Source: UBA11136 sp964482135 (lineage in GTDB: Bacteria > Pseudomonadota > Alphaproteobacteria > UBA11136). From it: a stretch of DNA of 43,289 nucleotides. The notes beneath the pieces were generated by a model that was not told the DNA's origin, ran no database searches, and saw nothing but the letters and a program-made list of their open reading frames with translations. Shown here piece after piece: positions 34,799 to 43,180 of this stretch. The position numbers and the translations under genes are program-made. Each line of letters opens with the position of its first letter. The first letter of the stretch is position 1. Location: NCBI GenBank assembly GCA_964482135.1, contig CAYZWF010000017.1, forward strand, positions 1 to 43,289. The letters are read 5' to 3'.

Positions 34799-35485
34799 AT
34801 GAAACCTCTGATCCTCATAGCCGAGGACGAGCCCGCCCTGGCGGATATGATCCGCTATAACCTGGAACAGGAAGGGTTTGAGGCCAGCACGGCGCTGGAC
34901 GGGGAAGAGGCGCGCCTGCGCATCGCCGAGGAGACTCCCGACCTGGTGTTGCTGGACTGGATGCTGCCCCATATCTCGGGGCTGGAGATGTGCCGCCAGC
35001 TCAGGCGCGCGCCCGCCACCAAACATCTTCCCATCATCATGCTTACCGCCCGCGGCGAAGAGGAAGACCGAGTGCGGGGGCTGACATCGGGCGCCGATGA
35101 TTACATCACCAAACCCTTCAGCCCCACCGAACTGGTGGCCCGTATCCGCGCCGTGCTACGCCGCGCCCACCCCGCCGCCAATGACGAAACCTTAAGCGGC
35201 GGCGACATCGAAATGGACCTCGCCGGCCATCGCGTCATGCGCGGCGGTCGGGAAGTGCATCTTGGCCCCACAGAATTCAATTTGCTGCATCATTTCATGA
35301 AAAATCCGGGCCGCGTCTTCTCCCGCGAACAGCTCCTCGACCAGGTGTGGGGCCACGATGTCTATGTGGAACAGCGCACCGTGGACACCCATATCCGCCG
35401 CCTGCGCAAGGCGCTCAACGACGGCGGCGGGAAAGACGTGATCCGCACCGTGCGCTCCGCCGGCTACGCCTTCGAAGCGGTTTAG
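34799..35485 (+). CDS. phoB: Phosphate regulon response regulator PhoB
   Basis: A 228-residue OmpR/PhoB-family regulator. The receiver domain (about 1-120) has acidic residues EDE near residue 10, phospho-acceptor Asp53 in LLDWMLPH, the switch Thr in MLTARGEEEDR and Lys in DYITKPFSPTEL. The winged helix (about 130-225) has LGPTEFNLLHHFMKNPGRVFSREQLLDQVWG and VDTHIRRLRKALNDGG. It is expected to bind the Pho box at 29063-29080 and so to autoregulate the operon. The kinase phoR is 10.5 kb upstream. Confidence 0.96.
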   Translation: MKPLILIAEDEPALADMIRYNLEQEGFEASTALDGEEARLRIAEETPDLVLLDWMLPHISGLEMCRQLRRAPATKHLPIIMLTARGEEEDRVRGLTSGADDYITKPFSPTELVARIRAVLRRAHPAANDETLSGGDIEMDLAGHRVMRGGREVHLGPTEFNLLHHFMKNPGRVFSREQLLDQVWGHDVYVEQRTVDTHIRRLRKALNDGGGKDVIRTVRSAGYAFEAV

Positions 35486-35515
35486 TTTCCCAACCCCTTA
35501 ACGCCCCAGCCCCGC

Positions 35516-36637
35516 TCACGTTTCCGCCAGAGTCTCGGCGGCGGGGCGGTATTCGGCATCGAGGGCCTGGGCCACCGCCTGGTGGGTAATGGCGCCACGG
35601 CATACGTTTAAGCCCGCCAACAGATGCGGGTTTTCGTCCATGGCGGTTTCACAGCCGCCATCGGCCAAGGCGCAGACGAAGGGCAGGGTAGCGTTGTTGA
35701 GGGCGAAGGCCGAGGTGCGCGCCACCGCGCCCGGCATATTGGTGACACAGTAATGAACCACGCCTTCCTCCACATAGGTGGGCTCGGCATGGGTGGTGGG
35801 GCGGCTGGTTTCACAGCACCCGCCCTGGTCGATGGCCACGTCCACGATCACCGAGCCGCGGCGCATGCGGCGCACCATCTCGGCCGTCACCAGTTTGGGC
35901 GTGGCAGCACCCGGCACCAGCACCGCGCCGATGACGAGATCGGCGGCGGTGACGCATTCCTCGATGGAATCCACGGTGGAAAAGATGGTATTGAGCTTGG
36001 CGCCGAACTGAAGGTCGAGGTCATAGAGTCGGCTCAGCGACGTCTCGAGGACGGTAACGTTGGCCTCCATCCCCATGGCCATGCGCGCGGCATTGGTGCC
36101 GACGATGCCGCCGCCCAAGATCACCACATTGGCCACCGCCACCCCCGGAACCCCGCCCAGCAACAGGCCCACGCCGCCCTGTTCCTTTTCCAGACAATGG
36201 GCGCCCGCCTGCACCGACATGCGCCCCGCCACCTCGCTCATGGGCGCCAGCAACGGCAGGCCGCCGCGCGCGTCGGTGACCGTCTCATAGGCGATGGCGA
36301 TACAGCCCGATTCCTGTAACGCCTTGGCCTGGGCCGGATCGGCGGCAAGGTGGAGATAGGTAAACAGCATCTGGCCGTCGCGCAAGAAGCCGTATTCTCC
36401 GGCCTGCGGCTCCTTTACCTTGACCACCAGATCGGCCGCGGCGAAGACCTCTTGCGCGCTCCCCACGATCTCCGCCCCGGCGGCGCGATAGACCTCGTCG
36501 TCACAGCCGATGCCCGACCCGGCCCCCGACTGCACCACCACATCATGGCCGTGATGGACCAGTTCGCGGACGCTGGAGGGCACCAGCCCGACCCGGTATT
36601 CGTGGGTCTTGATTTCCTTGGGCACGCCGACGCGCAT
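35516..36637 (-). CDS. ald: Alanine dehydrogenase
   Basis: A 373-residue NAD-dependent enzyme that interconverts L-alanine with pyruvate and ammonia. It opens MRVGVPKEIKTHEYRVGLVP, has the catalytic-site region VKVKEPQAGEYGFLRDGQMLFTYLHLAAD and the dinucleotide-binding fold VVILGGGIVGTNAARMAMGMEANV. The C-terminal NMPGAVARTSAFALNNATLPF block is typical of Ald. The ATG at 36637 is preferred over an upstream start because it begins the conserved strand and has GGGAGGGAAG before it. It converges with phoB. Confidence 0.96.
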   Translation of the reverse strand: MRVGVPKEIKTHEYRVGLVPSSVRELVHHGHDVVVQSGAGSGIGCDDEVYRAAGAEIVGSAQEVFAAADLVVKVKEPQAGEYGFLRDGQMLFTYLHLAADPAQAKALQESGCIAIAYETVTDARGGLPLLAPMSEVAGRMSVQAGAHCLEKEQGGVGLLLGGVPGVAVANVVILGGGIVGTNAARMAMGMEANVTVLETSLSRLYDLDLQFGAKLNTIFSTVDSIEECVTAADLVIGAVLVPGAATPKLVTAEMVRRMRRGSVIVDVAIDQGGCCETSRPTTHAEPTYVEEGVVHYCVTNMPGAVARTSAFALNNATLPFVCALADGGCETAMDENPHLLAGLNVCRGAITHQAVAQALDAEYRPAAETLAET

Positions 36638-36703
36638 GGGGCTTCCCTCCCGAAAACGTGCAGAGTCATATGCGGGGGAAAGTGTGGAGCCACAATCGCT
36701 GGC

Positions 36704-36731
36704 GGTCAACCGGCTTAGGTCAACCGGCTTG
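36704..36731. repeat. 14-base tandem duplication
   Basis: GGTCAACCGGCTTA is followed directly by GGTCAACCGGCTTG, in the 111-base space between the AmpG-like gene and ald. It may be a chance slippage product; no known binding site is recognised. Confidence 0.7.
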
Positions 36732-36748
36732 AAGCGGCGAGGAACGCT

Positions 36749-38038
36749 CTAGCCCGGCCGCGCCCGGCGCATGAGCCAGAGCAGCAGCAACAGCCCCGGC
36801 ACCGCGGCAAAGGTGGAGCCGATGAAGAACGGCACCCAGCCCAGTTCCTGCGCCGCCCAGCCCCCGCCCGAGGCCAGCACCGTACGCCCCACCGCCATCA
36901 CCGAGGACAACAACGCGTATTGGGTGGCCGAAAAGGCATGGCTGCACAAGCTCGAGAGGTAGGCCACGAAAGCCGCCGACCCCATGCCGCCGGTGAGATT
37001 TTCAAGCCCGATAGTGGCCACCAACAGCCCCACATCGTGCCCCACCGTAGCCTGATAGGCGAACATGAGGTTGGAAAGCGCCTGCAGGATGCCACAGAGA
37101 AGAAGGGCGCGGAAAATTCCCAGCCGGTAGACCACGGCGCCGCCCACCACGATCCCCACCACCGTGGCCGCGACGCCGAAAATCTTGCTTACATCGGCGA
37201 TTTCTATCTTGGTGAAACCCATGGCCACATAAAAGGGATTGGCCATGACTCCGGCCACGGCATCGCCGAATTTGTAGAACATGATAAAAATCAGAATCAC
37301 CATCCATTCGCCGTGGCGGCCCATGAAATCGGTAAAGGGCGCCACCACCGCCTCGTGAAGCTGCTCGGAGAAGGACATATCCGCCCTGTCTTTTCCGCCG
37401 TCTTCCGGTTCCCGGGTCATCAATACGGTGACCATACCCACGGTCATGAATCCGGCCATGACCGCATAGGCAAACTCCCAGCCGCCATAGGCCGCGGCAT
37501 ACAGCGCGCCCGCGCCTGCCAGCAACGTGCCGCCGCGATAGCCCAATTGTGTGGAGGCCGCCCCCGCCCCCTGTTCACGATCTTGCAAAAGATCGATACG
37601 GAAGGCATCGATGACGATATCCTGGCTGGCCGAGAGAAAGGCCACCAGCACCGCCATTAATGCGGTTTTTTCCAGATTTACAGCGGGATCGCTCTGTCCC
37701 AGCCCCACCAGGGCCACCATCAGCGCCACTTGGGTCACCAGCGCCCAGCTACGCCGCCGCCCCAGTCTGCGCGTCAGCCACGGAATGCGCCCACGGTCCA
37801 TCAGCGGCGACCACAGGAATTTGAGATTGTAGGAAACCCCTACCAGAACAAAGAAACCGATCTTGGTCAGCGAGACCCCGGATTCGGCCATCCATACCGC
37901 CAAAGTGGAGCCGGTGAGCACCAGCGGCAGGCCGCTGGAAAAGCCCATGAAAAAGATGGCGAGGATGCGGCGGTCGCCGTAAACGGCAAAAGCCTGTTCC
38001 CAGCCCCGGGCTTCGAGAAAATTCTTAAAAGCCGCCAT
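36749..38038 (-). CDS. AmpG-like muropeptide permease (MFS)
   Basis: A 429-residue major facilitator protein with about 12-14 membrane segments. The AmpG pattern is clear: RRILAIFFMGFSSGLPLVLTGSTLAVWM, GVSYNLKFLWSPLMDR, RRLGRRRSWAL and FLSASQDIVIDAFRIDLL. AmpG imports anhydro-muropeptides for cell-wall recycling. The ATG at 38038 is chosen over a GTG three codons upstream. With the glucosaminidase and dipeptidase in the same window a recycling role fits, but ampD and nagZ are not here. Confidence 0.9.
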   Translation of the reverse strand: MAAFKNFLEARGWEQAFAVYGDRRILAIFFMGFSSGLPLVLTGSTLAVWMAESGVSLTKIGFFVLVGVSYNLKFLWSPLMDRGRIPWLTRRLGRRRSWALVTQVALMVALVGLGQSDPAVNLEKTALMAVLVAFLSASQDIVIDAFRIDLLQDREQGAGAASTQLGYRGGTLLAGAGALYAAAYGGWEFAYAVMAGFMTVGMVTVLMTREPEDGGKDRADMSFSEQLHEAVVAPFTDFMGRHGEWMVILIFIMFYKFGDAVAGVMANPFYVAMGFTKIEIADVSKIFGVAATVVGIVVGGAVVYRLGIFRALLLCGILQALSNLMFAYQATVGHDVGLLVATIGLENLTGGMGSAAFVAYLSSLCSHAFSATQYALLSSVMAVGRTVLASGGGWAAQELGWVPFFIGSTFAAVPGLLLLLWLMRRARPG

Positions 38039-38081
38039 ATCCCCCACTTTTCCTCGGATTCAGGGCCAAAGTAGTGCCCTT

Positions 38082-38099
38082 GTAGGGCCGGTAGGGCCG
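38082..38099. repeat. 9-base tandem repeat before the AmpG-like gene
   Basis: GTAGGGCCG occurs twice in direct succession, followed by GTAAAA, in the 194-base space between the AmpG-like and PfkB-type genes. No other element is recognised in this space. Confidence 0.6.
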
Positions 38100-38232
38100 G
38101 TAAAAACAGCCCCGGAGCCCGGTTCTATTTCGATTCCGTAATATTTTCGCCTGCGTTCATATCCCGTTCTGTCCGTTGCCGGTTTTTTCTTTTTGCCCCC
38201 GGGATTTCCTTTTAGCCAACTTCCCCCCAATT

Positions 38233-39234
38233 TCAATCCGCGGACCTCAATCCGGGAGGTAACAGACCGGCGAGCGACGTTTCGGGACGGGCGCCGAAAT
38301 GGCCGACGATTTCCCCGGCGGCCAGCGAGCCCATATGGGCGCAGGCGGCCAAATCCTTGTCTTGGGTGTATCCGAAAAGGAACCCCGCGGCGTAGAGGTC
38401 TCCAGCGCCGGTGGTATCCAGCACCTGGTCCACAGGGACGGCGTCGATGACGTGAACTTCGTTGCCGGCAACCACAACCGAGCCCTTTTCGCTGCGGGTC
38501 AGCGCCGCAATCTCGCACAGCCCCCTCGTATGCTGGAAGGAATCGTCGAAATCCTGCGCCTCCACCAGGGCGGTGACCTCCACCTCGTTGGCGAACAGGA
38601 TATCCACATGCTCGCGGATAAAGGTTATGAAATCTTCGCGGAAGGCGTCCACCAGGAAGGCGTCGGAGAGCGTAAAGGAGACCTTGTTGCCGGCCTTCCC
38701 CGCAATCTGCGCCGCCTTGATCAAAGCTTCGCGGCCGCTGTCGGAAGCCCAGAGATACCCCTCGAGATAGGTGACGCGGGCGCCGGCGATCAGCGCCTCG
38801 TCGATGTCATCGGGCCCCAGCGCCACGCTGGCGCCGAGATAAGTCTGCATGGTGCGCTGGGCGTCGGGGGTGACAAAAATCAAACAGCGTGCCGTGGGTG
38901 CGCCGCTGGTGGCCAGTGGTGTTTCATAGCGCACGCCGGCGGCCTGGATATCGTGGCTGAAAATACCGCCGAGCTGGTCGTTGCGCACCTTGCCGACGAA
39001 GGCGCCGTTTCCCCCCAGCGAGGCGAACCCGGCCATGGTGTTGGAAGCCGAGCCGCCGGAAACCTCCACCGCCGGGCCCATTTCGTCATAAAGCTTCTGC
39101 GCCTGGTCGGCATCCACCAGGGTCATGGCCCCCTTGGCGAGATCGTTCCTGACGAGAAAGGCGTCCTCGGCGTGGGTCAGCACATCCACCACTGCGTTAC
39201 CGATTCCCACCAGATCAAGAGTGGTCTGCGCCAT
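38233..39234 (-). CDS. PfkB-family sugar/nucleoside kinase, adenosine-kinase-like
   Basis: A 333-residue ribokinase-fold enzyme. It begins with LDLVGIGNAVVDVLTHAED, has the substrate-side motif SGGSASNTMAGFASLGGNGAFVGKVRNDQLG, and the PfkB C-terminal signature VLDTTGAGDLYAAGFLFGY with catalytic Asp in GAGD. The overall pattern is that of alphaproteobacterial proteins annotated as adenosine kinase; another nucleoside or sugar substrate cannot be excluded. AAGGAGAG precedes the ATG. It is divergent from the EI24-like gene. Confidence 0.88.
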   Translation of the reverse strand: MAQTTLDLVGIGNAVVDVLTHAEDAFLVRNDLAKGAMTLVDADQAQKLYDEMGPAVEVSGGSASNTMAGFASLGGNGAFVGKVRNDQLGGIFSHDIQAAGVRYETPLATSGAPTARCLIFVTPDAQRTMQTYLGASVALGPDDIDEALIAGARVTYLEGYLWASDSGREALIKAAQIAGKAGNKVSFTLSDAFLVDAFREDFITFIREHVDILFANEVEVTALVEAQDFDDSFQHTRGLCEIAALTRSEKGSVVVAGNEVHVIDAVPVDQVLDTTGAGDLYAAGFLFGYTQDKDLAACAHMGSLAAGEIVGHFGARPETSLAGLLPPGLRSAD

Positions 39235-39394
39235 GGCCGGGCTCTCCTTTCGTGTTTACGGAACCGGCGCAGTATAGCCGCCGCCCATAACCGCACAAGC
39301 ACCCCCGCGCGCCTTTCCTTTGCGTGGGGCGCAGCTTTTCTTGCGTGGCGGGTTCTTGCATGGCGGGCGGGTAACGGGTTATGGAAGAGGCGCC

Positions 39395-40084
39395 ATGTTC
39401 ACCGCCCTCGCCAAGACCCTCGGCCAGCTCACCGATCCCCGCATCCGCTCCATATTGTGGAAGACGCTGCTGTTGTCGCTTGGCCTTTTCGTCCTGTTGT
39501 TTCTCGGCGTGGGCGTGGTGCTGGCCGAGACCCAGTTCTTCGCCATGGGCTGGATCGAATCCACCGTGGAATGGCTGGGCGGCATCGCCACGCTGGTGCT
39601 GGCCTGGATCATGTTCCCCAGCGTGGTGGTGCTGATTTTAAGCTTCTTCCTCGAGGACGTGGCCCAGGCCGTGGAGGACCGCCACCATCCCGATCTCGGC
39701 AATCCCCGGGTTCAGCCCTGGCGGGAAGTGGCCCTGATTGCGGTGAAATTCGCCCTCATCGCCATCATCCTCAACCTGCTGGCTTTGCCCCTCTACATCC
39801 TGCTTTATTTCGTCGGCATAGGAATCATCCTCTATTACCTGCTGAACGGCTATCTGCTGGGACGGGAGTATTTCGAGCTGGTGGCGCTGCGCCGTCTCGA
39901 CGCCGCCGACGCGGCAACCCTGCGCCGCGCCTTTTCGGGACGGATTTCCCTATGCGGCGCCCTGATCGCCTTTCTTTCCAGCCTGCCGCTGGTTAATCTT
40001 CTGGCCCCGGTGATGGGCACCATGATTATGGTCCATGTGGTGGCGGATCTACAGCGCGAACAGGGGGCGCGGCAGGCCAAATGA
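39395..40084 (+). CDS. EI24/CysZ-like integral membrane protein
   Basis: A 229-residue protein with membrane segments at about 22-45, 58-85, a long pair near 120-160 (AIILNLLALPLYILLYFVGIGIILYYLLNGYLLG) and 190-220. The segment LNGYLLGREYFELVALRRLD and the final LAPVMGTMIMVHVV match the EI24 domain that includes CysZ, a sulfate-uptake protein. No cysteine-biosynthesis gene is nearby, so sulfate transport is not assured. The next gene overlaps its stop (ATGA). Confidence 0.85.
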   Translation: MFTALAKTLGQLTDPRIRSILWKTLLLSLGLFVLLFLGVGVVLAETQFFAMGWIESTVEWLGGIATLVLAWIMFPSVVVLILSFFLEDVAQAVEDRHHPDLGNPRVQPWREVALIAVKFALIAIILNLLALPLYILLYFVGIGIILYYLLNGYLLGREYFELVALRRLDAADAATLRRAFSGRISLCGALIAFLSSLPLVNLLAPVMGTMIMVHVVADLQREQGARQAK

Positions 40085-40608
40085 TTTTAGGGGGGAAATT
40101 GAAAAGGGGCGCTTTCACGGCGGAATGGCGGCGCGGCTTGGCGGCCCTGGCTCTTCTTCTTCCCGCCGCCTGTGCCAAACCGGGCACGCCACAAATCAGC
40201 GCGCCCACGGACCCCGCCCTTGACGCCCAGGCGGCGGCCCCCGAGGCTCCGCCGCTGCCGCAAAAAAAACCCCTCGATGAACGGGTGATGGCGCTTCTCG
40301 ATCGCGGGCCGGAGCTTTTGATCGGTATCGGCCCCGACCAGCTCACCGCCTATCTCGGCGCGCCCGCTTTGGTTCGCCACGATGCCCCGGCCGAGGTCTG
40401 GATGTACCAAAGCCAGACCTGCCATCTCGACCTTTTCCTCTACAGCTCCGAACCATGGCGCGACGACCTGCGGGAGCGGGAACGCCGGCAACAGACGGTT
40501 TCCGATTACCGCGTCACCTATTACGAAATCCGCAGTCCCAGCGGAGAGACCGCGCCTGGTGGCCGTTCCTGCGTTTCCGCCCTGGTGGAAGCCCGCGACG
40601 AAGCCTGA
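40081..40608 (+). CDS. Probable exported/lipoprotein-like protein of unknown function
   Basis: A 175-residue protein that I do not recognise. The N-terminus is basic then hydrophobic (RRGLAALALLLPAACAKPG), resembling a lipoprotein signal with Cys at about residue 32; the -3 position is proline where Leu is usual, so lipidation is uncertain. A Pro/Ala-rich linker follows, then a small domain (about 75-170) with LIGIGPDQLTAYLGAPALVRHDAPAEVWMYQ, which looks like the SmpA/OmlA-type pattern of outer-membrane lipoproteins. Its ATG overlaps the stop of the EI24-like gene, suggesting an envelope unit. Confidence 0.75.
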   Translation: MILGGKLKRGAFTAEWRRGLAALALLLPAACAKPGTPQISAPTDPALDAQAAAPEAPPLPQKKPLDERVMALLDRGPELLIGIGPDQLTAYLGAPALVRHDAPAEVWMYQSQTCHLDLFLYSSEPWRDDLRERERRQQTVSDYRVTYYEIRSPSGETAPGGRSCVSALVEARDEA

Positions 40609-40614
40609 CTCTCC

Positions 40615-41247
40615 CTACTTTTCGTAATCACATAAATCGTTGATGAGACAGCCCGCGCAGTCGGGCTTGCGCGCCTTGCACACATAACGGCCATGGAGGA
40701 TCAGCCAGTGATGGGCATGACGCCGCGCCCAGTCCGGCACTGTCTTTTCCAGCCCCTTTTCCACCGCCAGCGGCGTCTTTCCCGGAGCCAGACCAGTGCG
40801 GTTGCAAACCCTGAATAAATGGGTGTCCACGGCCATGGTGGGCTGGCCGAAGGCGGTGTTGAGCACCACATTAGCGGTCTTGCGGCCGACCCCGGCCAGC
40901 GCCTCCAGCTCGCCGCGGCTTTGCGGCACCTCGCCGCCGTGACGTTCCACCAGAGCCTGGCTCAGCTTGATGATATTCCTGGCCTTGGCGTTAAAAAGCC
41001 CGATGGTGCGGATATGGCGCTTCACCCCGGCCTCGCCCAGTTTCAGCATCTTCTTCGGAGTGTCGGCCGCCGCGAACAGGGCCGGGGTCGCCTTGTTGAC
41101 GCCCTTATCGGTGGCCTGGGCCGACAGCACCACCGCCACCAACAGCGTATAGGGATTGGTATAGAACAGTTCGCCCTTGGGTTCGGGGTCGTTCGCGGCG
41201 AAGCGCCGGAACATCTCTTCCACGTCTTTCTTCTTCATTGCCGCCAT
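40615..41247 (-). CDS. nth: Endonuclease III
   Basis: A 210-residue DNA glycosylase/AP lyase that removes oxidised pyrimidines. The helix-hairpin-helix region is LEALAGVGRKTANVVLN with catalytic Lys123, and the catalytic Asp141 lies in TMAVDTHLFRV. The 4Fe-4S ligands are Cys190, Cys197, Cys200 and Cys206 (C-x6-C-x2-C-x5-C). The length matches Nth. It is convergent with the lipoprotein-like gene (6-base gap) and divergent from the DUF2244 gene. Confidence 0.97.
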   Translation of the reverse strand: MAAMKKKDVEEMFRRFAANDPEPKGELFYTNPYTLLVAVVLSAQATDKGVNKATPALFAAADTPKKMLKLGEAGVKRHIRTIGLFNAKARNIIKLSQALVERHGGEVPQSRGELEALAGVGRKTANVVLNTAFGQPTMAVDTHLFRVCNRTGLAPGKTPLAVEKGLEKTVPDWARRHAHHWLILHGRYVCKARKPDCAGCLINDLCDYEK

Positions 41248-41300
41248 GCGCCCAAACGCCCCACTTTACTTGGCCTGCCCCAAGGCGCATATGATGAAGT

Positions 41301-41846
41301 ATGAAGGAAACACATGCCAACGGAAATCCTCCCGGAATCCCCGAGAGGGAAAACGCCGGAGAGAAAATCGGCAACGAAGAAAACGCCCGTGTCTTCTTCG
41401 ACGCTGTTCTGTTCCCCCATCGCAGCCTCGGCGCCACCGGGTTTCTCATTCTCATGACACTCATCTGCGTGGTGAGCTTTATCACCGGACTGGCATTCAC
41501 CCTCATGGGCGCCTGGCCGGTGACGGGATTTTTCGGACTCGACGTGCTGTTGATTTACATCGCCTTCCGTCTCAACTATCGCAGCGCCCGCACCCATGAG
41601 ACCCTGCGCCTGACCCGCAACGCCCTGCGGGTGGAACGGCATCTTCCCTCGGGCCGCGTCAAGAGTTGGGAGCTCCAGCCCGCCTGGCTGCGCGTGGAAA
41701 TGGACAGCCAGCACGGAAGACACAGCACTCTGAATCTTACCTCTCACGGCAAGCGGCTCGCCATCGGCTCGTTCCTCAGCGGCGAGGAGCGGCTCGATCT
41801 GGCGCGCTCCTTACGCGCCGCCCTGACGCAATGCCGCGGGGGTTAG
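41301..41846 (+). CDS. DUF2244 membrane protein
   Basis: A 181-residue protein with two membrane helices (about 51-72 and 74-92) and a C-terminal cytoplasmic beta-rich part: YRSARTHETLRLTRNALRVERHLPSG, SWELQPAWLRVEM, LTSHGKRLAIGSFLS and ERLDLARSLRAAL. This is the DUF2244 family, common in alphaproteobacteria and without an established function. Its 3' end overlaps the EamA gene by 16 bases, so the two are probably translated together. Confidence 0.9.
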   Translation: MKETHANGNPPGIPERENAGEKIGNEENARVFFDAVLFPHRSLGATGFLILMTLICVVSFITGLAFTLMGAWPVTGFFGLDVLLIYIAFRLNYRSARTHETLRLTRNALRVERHLPSGRVKSWELQPAWLRVEMDSQHGRHSTLNLTSHGKRLAIGSFLSGEERLDLARSLRAALTQCRGG

Positions 41847-42847
41847 CCGCGCCCAGCGCCGGGGACCTGGCCTTTCTGTTCCTGCTTTCGGCGATCTGGG
41901 GATCGTCCTTTCTCTTCATCAAGGTGGCGGTGGTCCATATTCCCCCGGTCAGCCTCACCGCGCTGCGGCTGGTGGTGGCGGGAATTATTCTCTGCGCCTA
42001 TGGATTTTTTCGCGGCCAGCGCATGCCGGGAACGGCGCGGGAATGGCGGCCCTATCTGGTGATCGCGCTGTTCGGAAACGCCTTTCCCTTTACCCTGGTG
42101 GGGATAGGAGAGCTGGAAATCGACAGCGGCCAAGCCGCCATTCTGCTCGGCGCCATGCCCATCTTTACCCTGATTCTGGCCCATTATTTCACTCATGACG
42201 AACCCCTCACGCGACGGCGTATTCTGGGAATCATGGTGGGGTTTGGCGGAATCCTGGTTCTGGTGCTCCCCACCACGATGCCCGAGACGACGTTCACGGG
42301 CAGTATCCTGTTCAAATTAGCGGTGGTCATGGCGGCGCTGAGCTATGCTATCGCCACCGTCTACGGACGCCGGTTGGCCCATGTGTCGCCGCTGCTCATC
42401 ACCACCGCCTCCACCGTCACCGCAGCGGTGATCATGGTCCCCGCCAGCCTGGTCCTCGATAAGCAGTGGCTGGGCGCGCTGATGGCGGGAACCACCGCCA
42501 TGCCGGGTGTTGCCGCCCTGGCCTCGGCGGGCATGCTGGGGATTTTATGCACGGCGGGGGCGGGCATCGTTTTCTTCCACCTGCTGGGCCGCACCGGGGC
42601 CGCCTTCACCTCCCAGATCAACTATCTGATCCCCGCCTTCGGGGTCCTGTGGGGGTTTCTGCTGCTGGGCGAATCCCTGTCCTGGAACCTGGCCGCGGCC
42701 TTGGGTTTGATCCTGGGGGGTATCGCTTTGACGCGTGGCGGCGGCGAGACCAACTCTCCGGCGCCCTTCCTGCCCTCGGTGGCGGTAAGAATTTCGGGAA
42801 CCGACGAGGCGGGGGAAAACGGGGCGGAAGAAAACGACCCCGAGTAA
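41831..42847 (+). CDS. EamA-family (DMT superfamily) transporter
   Basis: A 338-residue protein with ten predicted membrane segments arranged as two EamA repeats. The first begins FLFLLSAIWGSSFLFIKVAVVHIPPVSLTALR and the second FKLAVVMAALSYAIATVYGRRLA. A conserved end is seen in INYLIPAFGVLWGFLLLGESLSW. These exporters move amino acids and other metabolites; the substrate is unknown. The start at 41831 lies within the end of the DUF2244 gene. The hydrophilic tail after residue 305 is unconserved. Confidence 0.9.
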   Translation: MPRGLAAPSAGDLAFLFLLSAIWGSSFLFIKVAVVHIPPVSLTALRLVVAGIILCAYGFFRGQRMPGTAREWRPYLVIALFGNAFPFTLVGIGELEIDSGQAAILLGAMPIFTLILAHYFTHDEPLTRRRILGIMVGFGGILVLVLPTTMPETTFTGSILFKLAVVMAALSYAIATVYGRRLAHVSPLLITTASTVTAAVIMVPASLVLDKQWLGALMAGTTAMPGVAALASAGMLGILCTAGAGIVFFHLLGRTGAAFTSQINYLIPAFGVLWGFLLLGESLSWNLAAALGLILGGIALTRGGGETNSPAPFLPSVAVRISGTDEAGENGAEENDPE

Positions 42848-42959
42848 ACAGGCTGGAGGATTTTGGGTGTTAAACGTCGCGTCATCCCTCCTGCCGAGGC
42901 ATTCTTTTTACCCTAAATCATTGATTTCAAACAATTCCGATGCCTGAGGGCCTCAAAAC

Positions 42960-42985
42960 GTTAACATTTGTCATCATTTGTTAAC
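42960..42985. promoter_or_regulatory. GTTAACA inverted repeat
   Basis: A perfect 7-base inverted repeat, GTTAACA-N12-TGTTAAC, lies in the noncoding end region. Because the arms contain the palindrome GTTAAC, the site is also a direct repeat of GTTAACAT with a 20-base period, about two helical turns. The binding protein is unknown and no gene start is visible within reach inside the window. Confidence 0.45.
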
Positions 42986-43136
42986 ATGCGTGGGCGAAAC
43001 CCAGGGATCATGCGGGGCGTGGGGTTGTGCAGGTGCGAATACCCGTGGGCAGATAAAGATTCACGCTGAGAAAGAGCCTTCCCCGTCCATAATTGGATGA
43101 GGATAATATTCCTATCATGAAGGAGGGCGGAAGTCA

Positions 43137-43180
43137 AGGGCCAGGGTATATCAAGGACTTCGGCCCTGAACAAAAAGAGG
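43137..43180. repeat. Third copy of the short dispersed element
   Basis: AGGGCCAGGGTATATC followed by AAGGACTTCGGCCCTGAA and a short A-rich stretch matches the unit at 28877-28908 with the same length between the conserved ends. AGGGCC and GGCCCT can pair. Confidence 0.6.

Noticed and set aside
38299..39996. Open frame of 565 codons on the plus strand opposite the PfkB kinase and into the EI24-like gene
   Set aside because: Composition is that of a shadow frame and it crosses two supported genes.
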